Assembly: GCF_946480305.1 (NCBI RefSeq)
Contig: NZ_CAMLJQ010000007.1
Coordinates: 62,001-126,000 of the forward strand
Direction: 5' to 3'
DNA from: an uncultured Caldimonas sp.
GTDB lineage: Bacteria; Pseudomonadota; Gammaproteobacteria; Burkholderiales; Burkholderiaceae
Length of the DNA stretch: 64,000 bases
A program made the translations under genes and the position numbers. Below are positions 10,042 to 20,259 of the stretch, piece by piece. A model generated the notes under the pieces. That model was not told where the DNA came from, did not search any database, and was given only the letters and a program-made list of their open reading frames with translations. Each line of letters begins with the position of its first letter. The stretch's first letter is position 1.

Positions 10042-10878
10042 ATGATTCTAGCTTCCGGGCCCTGGGCCGCCTTGTACGAGCAGTCGTCCATCACTGTGAC
10101 GGCCAGCGCGGCTGCCCTGGTGGGCTACGGCGTGGCGGTGTCGCAGAGCGAGCGGGTCGCCACGGCACTGCGCTGGGCACTGCTGCTCGGCTGGCTGGCG
10201 CATGGCCTGGCACTCATCGCCGACACCTCCGGTATCGGCGCGCCGCAGCCGGGCGCTCGCTTCGGATTCGCGCCGGCGCTCTCGATGACGGCGTGGCTCG
10301 TGCTGGCGGTCTATGCGGTCGAGAGCCGCCTCGTTCCGCTGCCCGGCGTGCGCCGCACGTTGGCGGTGCTCGGCTTCACGGCCGTGGTGCTGGCGCTGTT
10401 CTTTCCTGGCGAGGTCCGGCCGCACGTGGCGTCCGCATGGATGCCGCTGCATTGGGTGCTCGGCATCGCGTCCTACGGACTGTTCGGCGCGGCGGTGCTG
10501 CACGCCGCATTGCTCAGCAATGCGGAGCGCCAGATGCGCTCCGGGCGCGGCGCGGTCGCGCCCACGCCGCTGGGGATGCCGCTGCTGAGGCTCGAGAAGC
10601 TGACCTTCCGTTTCGTTGCCGCCGGGTTCACGGTGCTGTCTGCGGCGCTGGTGCTCGGCTGGTGGTATGCACACCCCTGGCGCTGGGATCACAAGACCAT
10701 CTTCTCGGTGCTGGCCTGGGCCGTGTTTGCGGCGCTGCTCGGCGGTCGCCGCGCCTTCGGCTGGCGCGGTCGCATGGCGACGCGCTGGCTTTACACCGGC
10801 GCCGCGCTGCTGCTGCTGGCCTACGTCGGCTCGCGCTTCGTGCTCGAGGTGCTGCTGGCCCGCCCGCCGGCAGTCTGA
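10042..10878 (+). CDS. YpjD-like inner membrane protein of the CcsA/HemX cytochrome c assembly family
   Basis: A 278-residue integral membrane protein with about eight hydrophobic helices and the tryptophan-rich region HPWRWDHKT near residue 210, typical of the CcsA/YpjD family. CcsA members handle haem for cytochrome c maturation; the role of YpjD-type paralogues next to ffh is not settled. The ATG at 10042 was preferred over an in-frame GTG six bases upstream. It is followed after 23 bases by the PP0621-like gene. Confidence 0.82.
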   Translation: MILASGPWAALYEQSSITVTASAAALVGYGVAVSQSERVATALRWALLLGWLAHGLALIADTSGIGAPQPGARFGFAPALSMTAWLVLAVYAVESRLVPLPGVRRTLAVLGFTAVVLALFFPGEVRPHVASAWMPLHWVLGIASYGLFGAAVLHAALLSNAERQMRSGRGAVAPTPLGMPLLRLEKLTFRFVAAGFTVLSAALVLGWWYAHPWRWDHKTIFSVLAWAVFAALLGGRRAFGWRGRMATRWLYTGAALLLLAYVGSRFVLEVLLARPPAV

Positions 10879-10901
10879 ATGACGCACTCTCTGCTGTTGC
10901 C

Positions 10902-11138
10902 ATGACCAAGTACCTCGTGCTGCTGCTGGTGATCGTGCTCGTGCTGTGGTTGGCGCGGCGGCCCGATCGCCGTGCGCGACAACCTTCGGGTACGCAGGAC
11001 GGGCCGCGCCAACGAGCCGCCGGTCCTCGCCCCATGGTGGCTTGCGCCTCGTGCGGCGTGCATCTGCCGCAGGACGAAGCGCTGCCCGGGCCGGGAGGCC
11101 ACTACTGCTGCGAAGCGCATCGCGCTTCGCAGCAGTGA
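10902..11138 (+). CDS. PP0621-family small membrane/zinc-motif protein
   Basis: A 78-residue protein with an N-terminal membrane helix (residues 4-18), a basic linker and a C-terminal pair of cysteine motifs (ACASCGVHLP and HYCCEAH) that could bind a metal. This layout matches the PP0621 family of short proteins found next to pilS in Pseudomonas and Burkholderiales. Its function is not known. It lies nine bases before pilS and is probably cotranscribed with it. Confidence 0.75.
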   Translation: MTKYLVLLLVIVLVLWLARRPDRRARQPSGTQDGPRQRAAGPRPMVACASCGVHLPQDEALPGPGGHYCCEAHRASQQ

Positions 11139-11147
11139 GGGGCTCGC

Positions 11148-13033
11148 GTGGCACGCCGCAACGATCCACGCCGCCCGGAGTCGCCCAAGCCGGTCGACGA
11201 GTCGTGGTTCGCTGCCCTCGGCGTCAGCAACGACACCCAGATCGACGAGGACGCGGCGACCGGCCGCGACTCCCGCTACACGGACTGGGGCGGTCCTGAG
11301 GGCGAAGACTCCCGCTTCCTGACGCGCCAGGCCAGGCGCATGCTGGGCGTCGCGCAGCCGTCCTTCCAGCGCATCTACCGTGCCTTCCTCGGTGCCCGGG
11401 TGGCGGTCGGCGTGCTGCTGCTCGGGGCCCAGGTCGCGTCCTACCTGATCGGTGCCGGCACCGTGGCCGGCGTGCCGTGGGCGCTGCTCACGTGTGCCGG
11501 CTACGTGGTGGCGACCGTCGTCGTGTGGTGGCTTGCGCGCGAACAGAGCGGCACGCAGCAGGGGCGTCCCGTCAACCGCCTGCGCCGCAGGCAGTGGTTT
11601 TCCAGCATCGGGCTCGACCTCGCCGTGTTCGGCGTGCTGTACCTCCTGGCGTCGCGCGGCACGATCAACTTCCTGCCGCTGCTGGTGCTGCCGGTATTGA
11701 TGGCGGGTGTGCTGACGTCGAGACTCTCCGCGCTCACCGTCGCGGCGGGCATCACGCTGCTGCTGCTTGGTGAAGCCTGGCTGCGCTCGCTCGGCAGTGA
11801 AGCGACCGTGCTGATCACGCAGGCGGGCCTGGTCGGCAGCGGCTTTTTCGTGATCGCGCTGCTGGCGGGCGAGCTGGCCGGGCGCCTGGCGCGCGAGGAG
11901 CTCGCCGCGCGCGGCAGCATGGAGCTGGCGCGGCAGCAGGCGCAGCTCAACCGGCTGGTGATCGAGGAGATGCAAGACGGCGTGATGGTGGTCGATCGCC
12001 GCGGCCGCGTGCGGGCTGCCAATCCGGCTGCGCGACGGCTCATCGCCGACGAGGGGCTGGTGCGCCCTGCGCCGTTCCACCTGCACAGCCATCCCGTGTG
12101 GGCGCCGCTCGCGTCCGGGGTGTTGCGGGCATTCAACGAAGGCTCCTGGCCGGAGGCCGGACGCGAGGTGAACCTGCAGTTTGCTTCCGGGCAGACGCGC
12201 GCATTGCGGGTGCGCATGCGTTTCACCAAGCGCCGGCAACCGCAGGCGTCCGAAGAGCTGTGTGTGCTGTTCCTCGAAGATCTGCGCGACGTGCAGGCGC
12301 GCATGCGGCAGGAGAAGCTCGCGGCGATGGGCCGCATCTCGGCCGGTATCGCGCATGAGATCCGCAATCCGCTGTCGGCGATTGCGCAGGCCAACGCCCT
12401 GCTGGCCGAGGACATGACCGCATCGCCCCAGAAGCAGTTGACGCAGATGGTGGCCGACAACGTCGAGCGGCTCAAGCGCATCGTCGACGACGTGATGGAG
12501 GTGGCCCCCGGCGGCCCCGCCGTACGCGCCGAGGTGATCGACCTGACCGAGCTGGTGGGCACTACCTGCAGCGAATGGGCTCGCACCGCGCGTTTGCCGA
12601 TGGACGAGCGCAGCGCACTGCGCGTGGAACTGCCGTTGACGTCCGTCGGCGCGATGTTCGATGCGGACCACCTGCGCCGCGTGCTCGTGAACCTGCTCGA
12701 CAACGGCTACCGGCATGCCTCGGGCGGGCCCGGCAGCGTGGAGGTGAAGCTGGTCGCCGAGCCCGAAGTGCTGACGCTCAGCGTGCTCAGCGATGGCCCG
12801 GCGATACCTCCTGACGTAGAGCGTTACTTATTCGAGCCTTTCTTCTCGACTCGAAGCAGAGGCACCGGATTGGGCCTGTATATTTGCAAGGAGTTGTGCG
12901 AGCGCTACGGCGCCACCATCGACTACCGGCTGCGGGGCCCGCAGTACACGGCGCGCAATGAGTTCTTCATGGTCATGCGACTCGAACCCCTCGGCTCCCA
13001 TCAAGCGCCCACCGCCAGTTTGAATCTCGCCCG

Positions 13034-13037
<4 letters not shown>
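11148..13037 (+). CDS. pilS: Sensor histidine kinase PilS
   Basis: PilS is the membrane kinase partner of PilR and typically adjusts pilin gene transcription. The 629-residue protein has a cytoplasmic N-terminus of about 80 residues, about six membrane helices (roughly 80-240), and a PAS-like domain (about 265-385, starting near MQDGVMVVDRRGRVRAAN). The HisKA H box ISAGIAHEIRNPLSA has phosphorylated His403. A HATPase domain follows with N box NLLDNGYRHA and G boxes ending GTGLGLYICKELC. The GTG start is followed closely in frame by charged residues; an ATG at 11341 would delete most of the tail. The stop overlaps the pilR start. Confidence 0.9.
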
Positions 13038-14592
<1,555 letters not shown>

Positions 14593-14593
<1 letters not shown>

Positions 14594-15219
14594 TGGACGC
14601 GCAGCCCGCGCCGTGGTGCGACGGATGGCTCGCCTTCGCGCGGCATGTCGCCTCGCCCAATTTCGGCTCCCGGCCTGAGGGCGCGCAGGTCGACCTCGTC
14701 GTCGTGCACTCGATCAGCCTGCCGCCCGGGCAATACGGGGGCGGCGAGATCGAGCAACTGTTCACGAACACGCTGGCCTGGGACGCGCATCCCTATTTCC
14801 AGCAGATACGAGGCATGGAGGTGTCGTCGCACTTCGTGATCCGGCGCGATGGCGAGTTGCTGCAGTTCGTTTCATGCGATGACCGCGCCTGGCATGCGGG
14901 GCGGTCTTGTTTTCAAGGCCGCGAAAACTGCAACGATTACTCGATCGGCGTGGAGCTCGAGGGACTGGAGGGTGAACCCTTCGACGAGCGGCAATACCCC
15001 GTGCTTGCGCAACTCCTGCAATGGATCGCGCAGCGCTATCCGATCGCGCACGTCGCAGGACACGAGCATGTTGCGCCCGGACGCAAGCAAGACCCCGGGC
15101 CAGGGTTCGACTGGAATGTACTGAAGCGCCTGACCGCATGGCCCGATCGGTGTTTTCCCTTGTCGGTGCAGGTGCATGCCGGTGCGAGCAACGCATCGAG
15201 GGGCTCGGGCGCTTCGTAA
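14593..15219 (+). CDS. ampD: 1,6-anhydro-N-acetylmuramyl-L-alanine amidase AmpD
   Basis: AmpD is a cytoplasmic zinc amidase that cleaves anhydromuropeptides during murein recycling, and so also sets the level of beta-lactamase-inducing muropeptides. The 208-residue protein shows the three zinc ligands of the family at His39 (VVHS), His157 (GHEH) and Asp167 (KQDPGPGF). It has no signal peptide, as expected. The ATG shares its A with the pilR TGA, and a TTG three bases upstream was rejected. A pilSR-ampD order is common in Burkholderiales although the functions are unrelated. Confidence 0.93.
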
Positions 15220-15414
15220 TGGGCTTCGGTTGGCGATGCCGATGCGCAGCGTGGACGCTGCATTCCGCGTGATGTCCGCTGCAAAGCGAGCAATGGCGCG
15301 GGTTGTCGGCACGCACGCGAGATGCCACGTGCGTTTGCACGGTGTGGCACCAGTGCGGTGCGGTCGTCCAGACAAAAAAATCGCTGCGCGTCAATCCACA
15401 TAAATCTTCCGGGA

Positions 15415-15430
15415 ACGCTATTCCTAGCGC
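15415..15430 (+). promoter_or_regulatory. NrdR box 1 upstream of nrdA
   Basis: The 16-mer ACGCTATTCCTAGCGC is an inverted repeat with perfect CGCTA/TAGCG arms and matches 10 of 16 positions of the known NrdR consensus (acacwatatatwgtgt). It ends one base before the -35 element and starts exactly 31 bp before box 2, the three-helical-turn spacing typical of NrdR box pairs. NrdR is the ATP/dATP-sensing repressor of ribonucleotide reductase genes. Confidence 0.7.
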
Positions 15431-15459
15431 TTGAAGTCGACGGGGGCGCTAGATATAGT
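15431..15459 (+). promoter_or_regulatory. Sigma-70 promoter of nrdA
   Basis: TTGAAG (15431-15436) and TATAGT (15454-15459) are separated by exactly 17 bp, a good match to the vegetative consensus. Predicted transcription start is near 15466. The -35 element abuts NrdR box 1 and the -10 element lies inside NrdR box 2, which would explain repression by occlusion. Confidence 0.7.
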
Positions 15460-15461
15460 GT
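15446..15461 (+). promoter_or_regulatory. NrdR box 2 overlapping the nrdA -10 element
   Basis: The 16-mer GCGCTAGATATAGTGT matches 13 of 16 positions of the NrdR consensus and covers the whole -10 hexamer TATAGT. Paired with box 1 at 31-bp phasing, it forms the expected two-site operator. Confidence 0.78.
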
Positions 15462-15695
15462 CCCGCCATGGTATCCTCGCGCCCTCGCAAAACGCTGAGC
15501 CTGCTCGTCACCGAGCGCTTGGCGCGAAGCAGCACCGTACGCGGCGCCGAAGGCGCGGCGGCTGCGGCCCACGCCGCAACAGGCGCAACCACCAACACAC
15601 ACCACCCTTGCAACGCAGGCCCGCTCCCCGGAGCCGGCAGCTCGCGTTGAGGGGTTTGTTTTTTCTTCAGAGCAGCATCGTAGGAAGGGGAATTC

Positions 15696-18626
15696 ATGCA
15701 GACCATCAGCACCAGCGTCGATCCACAAGTGGCCGGCAACGCGCCGGGCGCCAGCCGCCCGGTGACGCCGGGTGCGTCGGCCTATGCCGGCTACCAGATC
15801 ATTCGTCGCAACGGTGCAGTGGTGTCGTTCGAGCCGAACAAGATCGCCGTCGCGCTGATGAAAGCCTTCCTCGCGGTGCACGGCACGCAAGGCGCGGCAT
15901 CCGCCAGCGTGCGCGAGACGGTCGACGGCCTCACCGAAGCCGTGGTGCGCGCACTGCTGCGCTCGCGTCCCGGCGGCGGCACCTTCCACATCGAGGACGT
16001 GCAGGACCAGGTCGAACTGGGCCTGATGCGCGGTGGCCACCATGAAGTGGCGCGTGCCTATGTGCTGTATCGCGAGCGTCGTGCACAGGAGCGGGCGCGC
16101 CAGGGCGAGCAGCAGCCGGCGGCCGTGCAGGAACCGGCGCTGCACGTGATCGATCGCGGCCAGCGCGTGCCGCTCGACATGCCCAAGCTGCAGATGCTGA
16201 TCGAATCGGCCTGCGCCGGCCTGGGCGCCGAAGTGAAGCCCGAGCCGATCCTCGCCGAGACGCGGCGCAACCTCTATGACGGCGTGCCGATCGACGAGGT
16301 GTACAAGGCCGCGATCCTGGCTGCCCGCACGCTGATCGAGAAAGACCCCGGCTACACCCGCGCCACGGCCCGCCTGCTGCTGCACACGATCCGCCGCGAG
16401 ATCCTGGGCGACGAAGTGATGCACGCCGAGATGCACGAGCGCTACGCCGACTACTTCCCCGGCTTCATCAAGAAGGGCGTCGACGCCGAGCTGCTCGACG
16501 AGAAGCTGCTGCAGTTCGACCTCAAGAAGCTCGGCGGCGCGCTGAAGGCCGACCGCGACCTGCAGTTCGACTACCTCGGCCTGCAGACGCTCTACGACCG
16601 CTACTTCCTGCACATCGACAGCGCTCGCATCGAGTTGCCGCAGGCATTTTTCATGCGCGTGGCGATGGGCCTGGCGCTGAACGAGATCGACCGCGAGGCC
16701 CGCGCGATCGAGTTCTACGAAGTGCTCTCCAGCTTCGACTTCATGTCGAGCACGCCGACGCTGTTCAACGCCGGCACGCGCCGCTCGCAGCTGTCGAGCT
16801 GCTACCTGACCACCGTTCCCGACGACCTCGACGGCATCTACGAGGCCATCAAGGAAAACGCGCTGCTGTCGAAGTTCGCCGGCGGTCTGGGCAACGACTG
16901 GACGCGCGTGCGTGCGCTGGGCTCGCACATCAAGGGCACCAACGGCAAGAGCCAGGGTGTCGTGCCCTTCCTGAAGGTGGTGAACGACACCGCGGTGGCC
17001 GTCAACCAGGGCGGCAAGCGCAAGGGCGCGGTCTGCGCCTACCTGGAAAGCTGGCACCTGGACGTCGAAGAGTTCCTGGAGCTGCGCAAGAACACCGGCG
17101 ACGACCGCCGCCGCACGCACGACATGAACACCGCGAACTGGATTCCGGACCTGTTCATGAAGCGCGTGATGGAAAACGGCGAATGGACGCTGTTCTCGCC
17201 GTCCACCTGCCCGGACCTGCACGACAAGTTCGGCAAGGACTTCGAAGAGGCCTACACCCGCTACGAGGACAAGGTCGCCCGCGGCGAGCTCAAGCTGTTC
17301 AAGAAGGTGCGTGCCGTCGACCTGTGGCGCAAGATGCTCTCGATGCTGTTCGAGACCGGCCACCCCTGGATCACGTTCAAGGACGCCTGCAACGTGCGCT
17401 CGCCGCAACAGCATGCCGGCGTGGTGCACTCGTCCAACCTGTGCACCGAGATCACGCTGAACACCAACGACGGCGAGATCGCGGTCTGCAACCTGGGCTC
17501 GGTCAACCTGGCGCAGCACCTGAAGGACGGCGCCGAAGGCAAGGAGATCGACCACGCCAAGCTGAAGAAGACCGTGTCGACGGCGATGCGCATGCTCGAC
17601 AACGTGATCGACATCAACTACTACGCCGTGAAGAAGGCGCGCGATTCCAACCTGCGCCACCGCCCGGTCGGCCTGGGGGTGATGGCGTTCCAGGACAGCC
17701 TCTACCAGCTGCGCATCCCCTACGCGAGCGAGGCGGCGGTCGAGTTCGCCGACCGGTCGATGGAAGCCATCTGCTACTACGCCTACTGGGCCTCCACCGA
17801 GTTGGCTGCCGAGCGTGGCCGCTACTCCAGCTACAAGGGTTCGTTGTGGGACCGCGGCATCCTGCCGATCGACTCGCTCGACCTGCTGGCCGAACAGCGC
17901 GGTGGGTACGTCGAGGTCGATCGCTCCCGCACGATGGACTGGGACGCGCTGCGCGAGCGCATCCGCGTGAACGGCATGCGCAATTCCAACTGCGTGGCGA
18001 TCGCGCCGACCGCAACCATCTCCAACATCATCGGCGTCGACGCGTCGATCGAGCCGTGCTTCGGCAACCTGTCGGTCAAGTCCAACCTGTCGGGCGAGTT
18101 CACCGTGATCAACGAGTACCTCGTGCGCGACCTGAAGCGCCTGGGCCTCTGGGACGACGTGATGGTGATGGACCTGAAGCACTTCGACGGCTCGCTGCGC
18201 CGCATCGACCGCGTGCCGGAAGACCTCAAGCAGCTCTACGCCACCGCGTTCGAAGTCGAGACGCAGTGGCTGGTCGAGGCTGCTGCGCGTCGCCAGAAGT
18301 GGATCGACCAGGCGCAGTCGCTCAATATTTATATGGCGGGCGCTTCCGGCAAGAAGCTCGACGAGACCTACAAGCTCGCCTGGCTGCGCGGCCTGAAGAC
18401 CACCTACTACCTGCGCACGATCGGCGCGACGCATGCCGAGAAGTCGACGGTGAAGTCGGGCCAGCTCAACGCGGTGCCGACGCAAGGCGGCGCGTCGTCG
18501 ATGTCGGCGATGGAAGCGGCAGCGCAAGCGGCGCAGTCGCAGATCGCAACGGCTTCAGCAGGTGAGCCTGCGACCGACATCAAGTTCTGCGCGATCGACG
18601 ATCCCACGTGCGAGGCCTGCCAGTGA
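15696..18626 (+). CDS. nrdA: Class Ia ribonucleoside-diphosphate reductase, alpha subunit
   Basis: NrdA reduces ribonucleoside diphosphates to deoxyribonucleotides, using a radical delivered from NrdB. The 976-residue protein starts with two ATP-cone domains (about 30-130 and 150-245); the first is the usual dATP-sensing switch. Catalytic residues are visible: Cys369 (SSCYL) and Cys598 (AVCNL) as the redox pair, N581-L-C583-T-E585 with the thiyl Cys, and the radical-transfer pair in TTYYLRT. The C-terminal CEAC motif is the shuttle dithiol. It is longer than the 761-residue E. coli enzyme because of the second cone and an N-terminal extension. The upstream NrdR boxes fit its regulation. Confidence 0.96.
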   Translation: MQTISTSVDPQVAGNAPGASRPVTPGASAYAGYQIIRRNGAVVSFEPNKIAVALMKAFLAVHGTQGAASASVRETVDGLTEAVVRALLRSRPGGGTFHIEDVQDQVELGLMRGGHHEVARAYVLYRERRAQERARQGEQQPAAVQEPALHVIDRGQRVPLDMPKLQMLIESACAGLGAEVKPEPILAETRRNLYDGVPIDEVYKAAILAARTLIEKDPGYTRATARLLLHTIRREILGDEVMHAEMHERYADYFPGFIKKGVDAELLDEKLLQFDLKKLGGALKADRDLQFDYLGLQTLYDRYFLHIDSARIELPQAFFMRVAMGLALNEIDREARAIEFYEVLSSFDFMSSTPTLFNAGTRRSQLSSCYLTTVPDDLDGIYEAIKENALLSKFAGGLGNDWTRVRALGSHIKGTNGKSQGVVPFLKVVNDTAVAVNQGGKRKGAVCAYLESWHLDVEEFLELRKNTGDDRRRTHDMNTANWIPDLFMKRVMENGEWTLFSPSTCPDLHDKFGKDFEEAYTRYEDKVARGELKLFKKVRAVDLWRKMLSMLFETGHPWITFKDACNVRSPQQHAGVVHSSNLCTEITLNTNDGEIAVCNLGSVNLAQHLKDGAEGKEIDHAKLKKTVSTAMRMLDNVIDINYYAVKKARDSNLRHRPVGLGVMAFQDSLYQLRIPYASEAAVEFADRSMEAICYYAYWASTELAAERGRYSSYKGSLWDRGILPIDSLDLLAEQRGGYVEVDRSRTMDWDALRERIRVNGMRNSNCVAIAPTATISNIIGVDASIEPCFGNLSVKSNLSGEFTVINEYLVRDLKRLGLWDDVMVMDLKHFDGSLRRIDRVPEDLKQLYATAFEVETQWLVEAAARRQKWIDQAQSLNIYMAGASGKKLDETYKLAWLRGLKTTYYLRTIGATHAEKSTVKSGQLNAVPTQGGASSMSAMEAAAQAAQSQIATASAGEPATDIKFCAIDDPTCEACQ

Positions 18627-18651
18627 TCGCATGAGATGCAAGGCGCGTGAT

Positions 18652-18766
18652 GCATCGCATCAAGATGCTCACGCGTTTGCAATGCGATCGAGCTTCGATG
18701 CCAAGCACTGAAAAAGCGATGCGACACCGCAACAGGTTCATCGCTTCGATGTCAAGAAGTGCTTGG
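18652..18766. repeat. Nested inverted and direct repeats in the nrdA-nrdB gap
   Basis: The 187-bp gap holds the inverted repeat GCATCGC (18652-18658)/GCGATGC (18716-18722), the 9-bp inverted repeat CCAAGCACT (18701-18709)/AGTGCTTGG (18758-18766), and the direct repeat GCTTCGATG (18692-18700 and 18743-18751). No T tract follows, so it does not look like a simple terminator. Function is unknown; mRNA folding or processing between the subunit genes is possible. Confidence 0.5.
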
Positions 18767-18791
18767 TGTTTTGACACAACACTCTCATAAT
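18763..18791 (+). promoter_or_regulatory. Candidate promoter for nrdB
   Basis: TTGGTG (18763-18768) and CATAAT (18786-18791) are 17 bp apart and end 22 bases before the nrdB ATG. The -10 is good and the -35 moderate. The -35 overlaps the right arm of the CCAAGCACT inverted repeat. It would allow nrdB expression separate from nrdA. Confidence 0.4.
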
Positions 18792-18813
18792 TCGCCTCCA
18801 TAGGAAGTCCACC

Positions 18814-20049
18814 ATGTTGGTTTGGGAAGAAGAACTCCATCCCTCGACAAATCACTCGACGAGCACCGCGCCGAATCTCTCCAGTGCAGCGCGGGCCATG
18901 TCCCCGTCACCCCAACAACCGGTGTCCGTCGCTTCCTCCGCTGCAGCGTTCGCTCAGCCGCAACCCCAGTCGGGTACTCCCTCTCACGTCGAAGCACCGC
19001 TCGCCGCGCACAGCGTGCAGTCGAGCAGCACGCGCCGCGTGAACGTCGCCGACAAGCGCATCATCAACGGCCAGACCGACGTCAACCAGCTGGTGCCGTT
19101 CAAGTACAAGTGGGCGTGGGAGAAGTACCTCGCCACCTGCGCCAACCACTGGATGCCGCAAGAGATCAACATGTCTCGCGACATCGCCACGTGGAAGGAT
19201 CCGAACGGTCTGACCGAGGACGAGCGCCGCATCATCAAGCGCAACCTCGGCTTCTTCGTGACGGCTGATTCGCTCGCGGCCAACAACATCGTGCTGGGCA
19301 CTTACCGCCACGTCACCGCGCCCGAGTGCCGTCAGTTCCTGCTGCGCCAGGCGTTCGAGGAAGCGATCCACACGCACGCCTATCAGTACATCGTCGAGTC
19401 GCTGGGCCTCGACGAGAGCGAGATCTTCAACGCCTACCATGAGGTGGCATCGATCCGCGACAAGGACGAGTTCCTGATCCCGTTCATCGACCAGATCATG
19501 GACCTCAACTTCCATACCGGCACGCCGGAGAACGACCAGAAGCTGCTGAAGTCGCTGATCGTTTTTGCCTGCCTGATGGAAGGCCTGTTCTTCTACGTCG
19601 GCTTCACGCAAATCCTGGCGCTCGGTCGCCAGAACAAGATGACCGGCGCTGCCGAGCAGTACCAATACATTCTCCGAGACGAGTCGATGCACTGTAATTT
19701 CGGCATCGACCTCATCAACCAGATCAAGCTGGAGAACCCCCACCTCTGGACGGCAGAGTTCAAGGCCGAGATCAAGGCCCTGTTCCTGAAGGCCGTGGAG
19801 CTGGAGTACCGCTACGCCGAGGACACGATGCCTCGCGGCGTGCTGGGTTTGAACGCTTCGATGTTCAAGGGCTACCTGCGCTACATCGCGAATCGGCGCG
19901 CGACGCAGATCGGCCTGGAGGAGCTCTTCCCGAACGAGGAAAACCCGTTCCCGTGGATGAGCGAAATGATTGACCTGAAGAAGGAACGCAATTTCTTCGA
20001 GACCCGCGTCATCGAGTACCAGTCCGGTGGCGCGTTGTCCTGGGATTGA
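18814..20049 (+). CDS. nrdB: Class Ia ribonucleoside-diphosphate reductase, beta subunit
   Basis: NrdB holds the diiron-tyrosyl radical that starts catalysis in NrdA. The 411-residue protein begins [10 protein letters not shown], as is usual in Burkholderiales, then has a nonconserved Ser/Ala/Pro-rich stretch to about residue 72. Aligning by motif with E. coli, the metal ligands include Asp152 (TADSL), Glu183 and His186, and the radical tyrosine is Tyr190 (E-A-I-H-T-H-A-Y). Later ligands lie in the DESMHCNFG segment. The radical Tyr and ligands are intact. It follows nrdA after an unusually structured 187-bp gap. Confidence 0.95.
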   Translation: MLVWEEELHPSTNHSTSTAPNLSSAARAMSPSPQQPVSVASSAAAFAQPQPQSGTPSHVEAPLAAHSVQSSSTRRVNVADKRIINGQTDVNQLVPFKYKWAWEKYLATCANHWMPQEINMSRDIATWKDPNGLTEDERRIIKRNLGFFVTADSLAANNIVLGTYRHVTAPECRQFLLRQAFEEAIHTHAYQYIVESLGLDESEIFNAYHEVASIRDKDEFLIPFIDQIMDLNFHTGTPENDQKLLKSLIVFACLMEGLFFYVGFTQILALGRQNKMTGAAEQYQYILRDESMHCNFGIDLINQIKLENPHLWTAEFKAEIKALFLKAVELEYRYAEDTMPRGVLGLNASMFKGYLRYIANRRATQIGLEELFPNEENPFPWMSEMIDLKKERNFFETRVIEYQSGGALSWD

Positions 20050-20204
20050 AGCGCGGGCACGAACGCTGCTCTCCAGGTCATGATGAAGAAGAGATCAAGA
20101 TCCGCACGCGATGATCGGCAGACACAGAAGCTGCAGGCATCGGGTGCAACCCCATTCATCGCATCGGGGCGTCTCTCCAAGACGAATCTTCGGGCGGTGA
20201 ATCG

Positions 20205-20227
20205 CTGCGCTGTATCGAGCAGCGCAG
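20205..20227 (+). terminator. Hairpin between nrdB and the histone-like gene
   Basis: The 8-bp perfect stem CTGCGCTG/CAGCGCAG (20205-20212 with 20220-20227) has a 7-nt loop. Only a poor T run follows (TGCTCTTTG), so it may be a weak nrdB terminator or a leader structure for the next gene, whose AAGGAG ribosome site lies about 20 bases downstream. Confidence 0.35.
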
Positions 20228-20259
20228 TGCTCTTTGCAACTTGATCAAGGAGAATCGTT

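Larger units (their letters stand above)
15220..15695 (+). other. ampD-nrdA intergenic control region (476 bp)
   Basis: This stretch contains no convincing conserved gene. Its left part (15220-15370) shows nothing recognisable. From 15371 it holds an A tract, a DnaA-box-like 9-mer (15392-15400, 7 of 9 to TTATCCACA), two NrdR-type boxes and a sigma-70 promoter. About 230 nt of untranslated leader then lead to nrdA. The leader contains a 60-codon open frame (15468-15650) that begins about two bases after the predicted transcript start; whether it is translated is unknown. Confidence 0.6.

Noticed and set aside
15462..15695. Cobalamin or other known riboswitch in the nrdA leader
   Set aside because: No B12-box-like core or other known aptamer pattern could be found by eye, and the reductase is B12-independent class Ia.
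15036..18527. A 1163-codon minus-strand open frame opposite nrdA
   Set aside because: Antisense shadow of nrdA with no recognisable motifs and no ribosome site.
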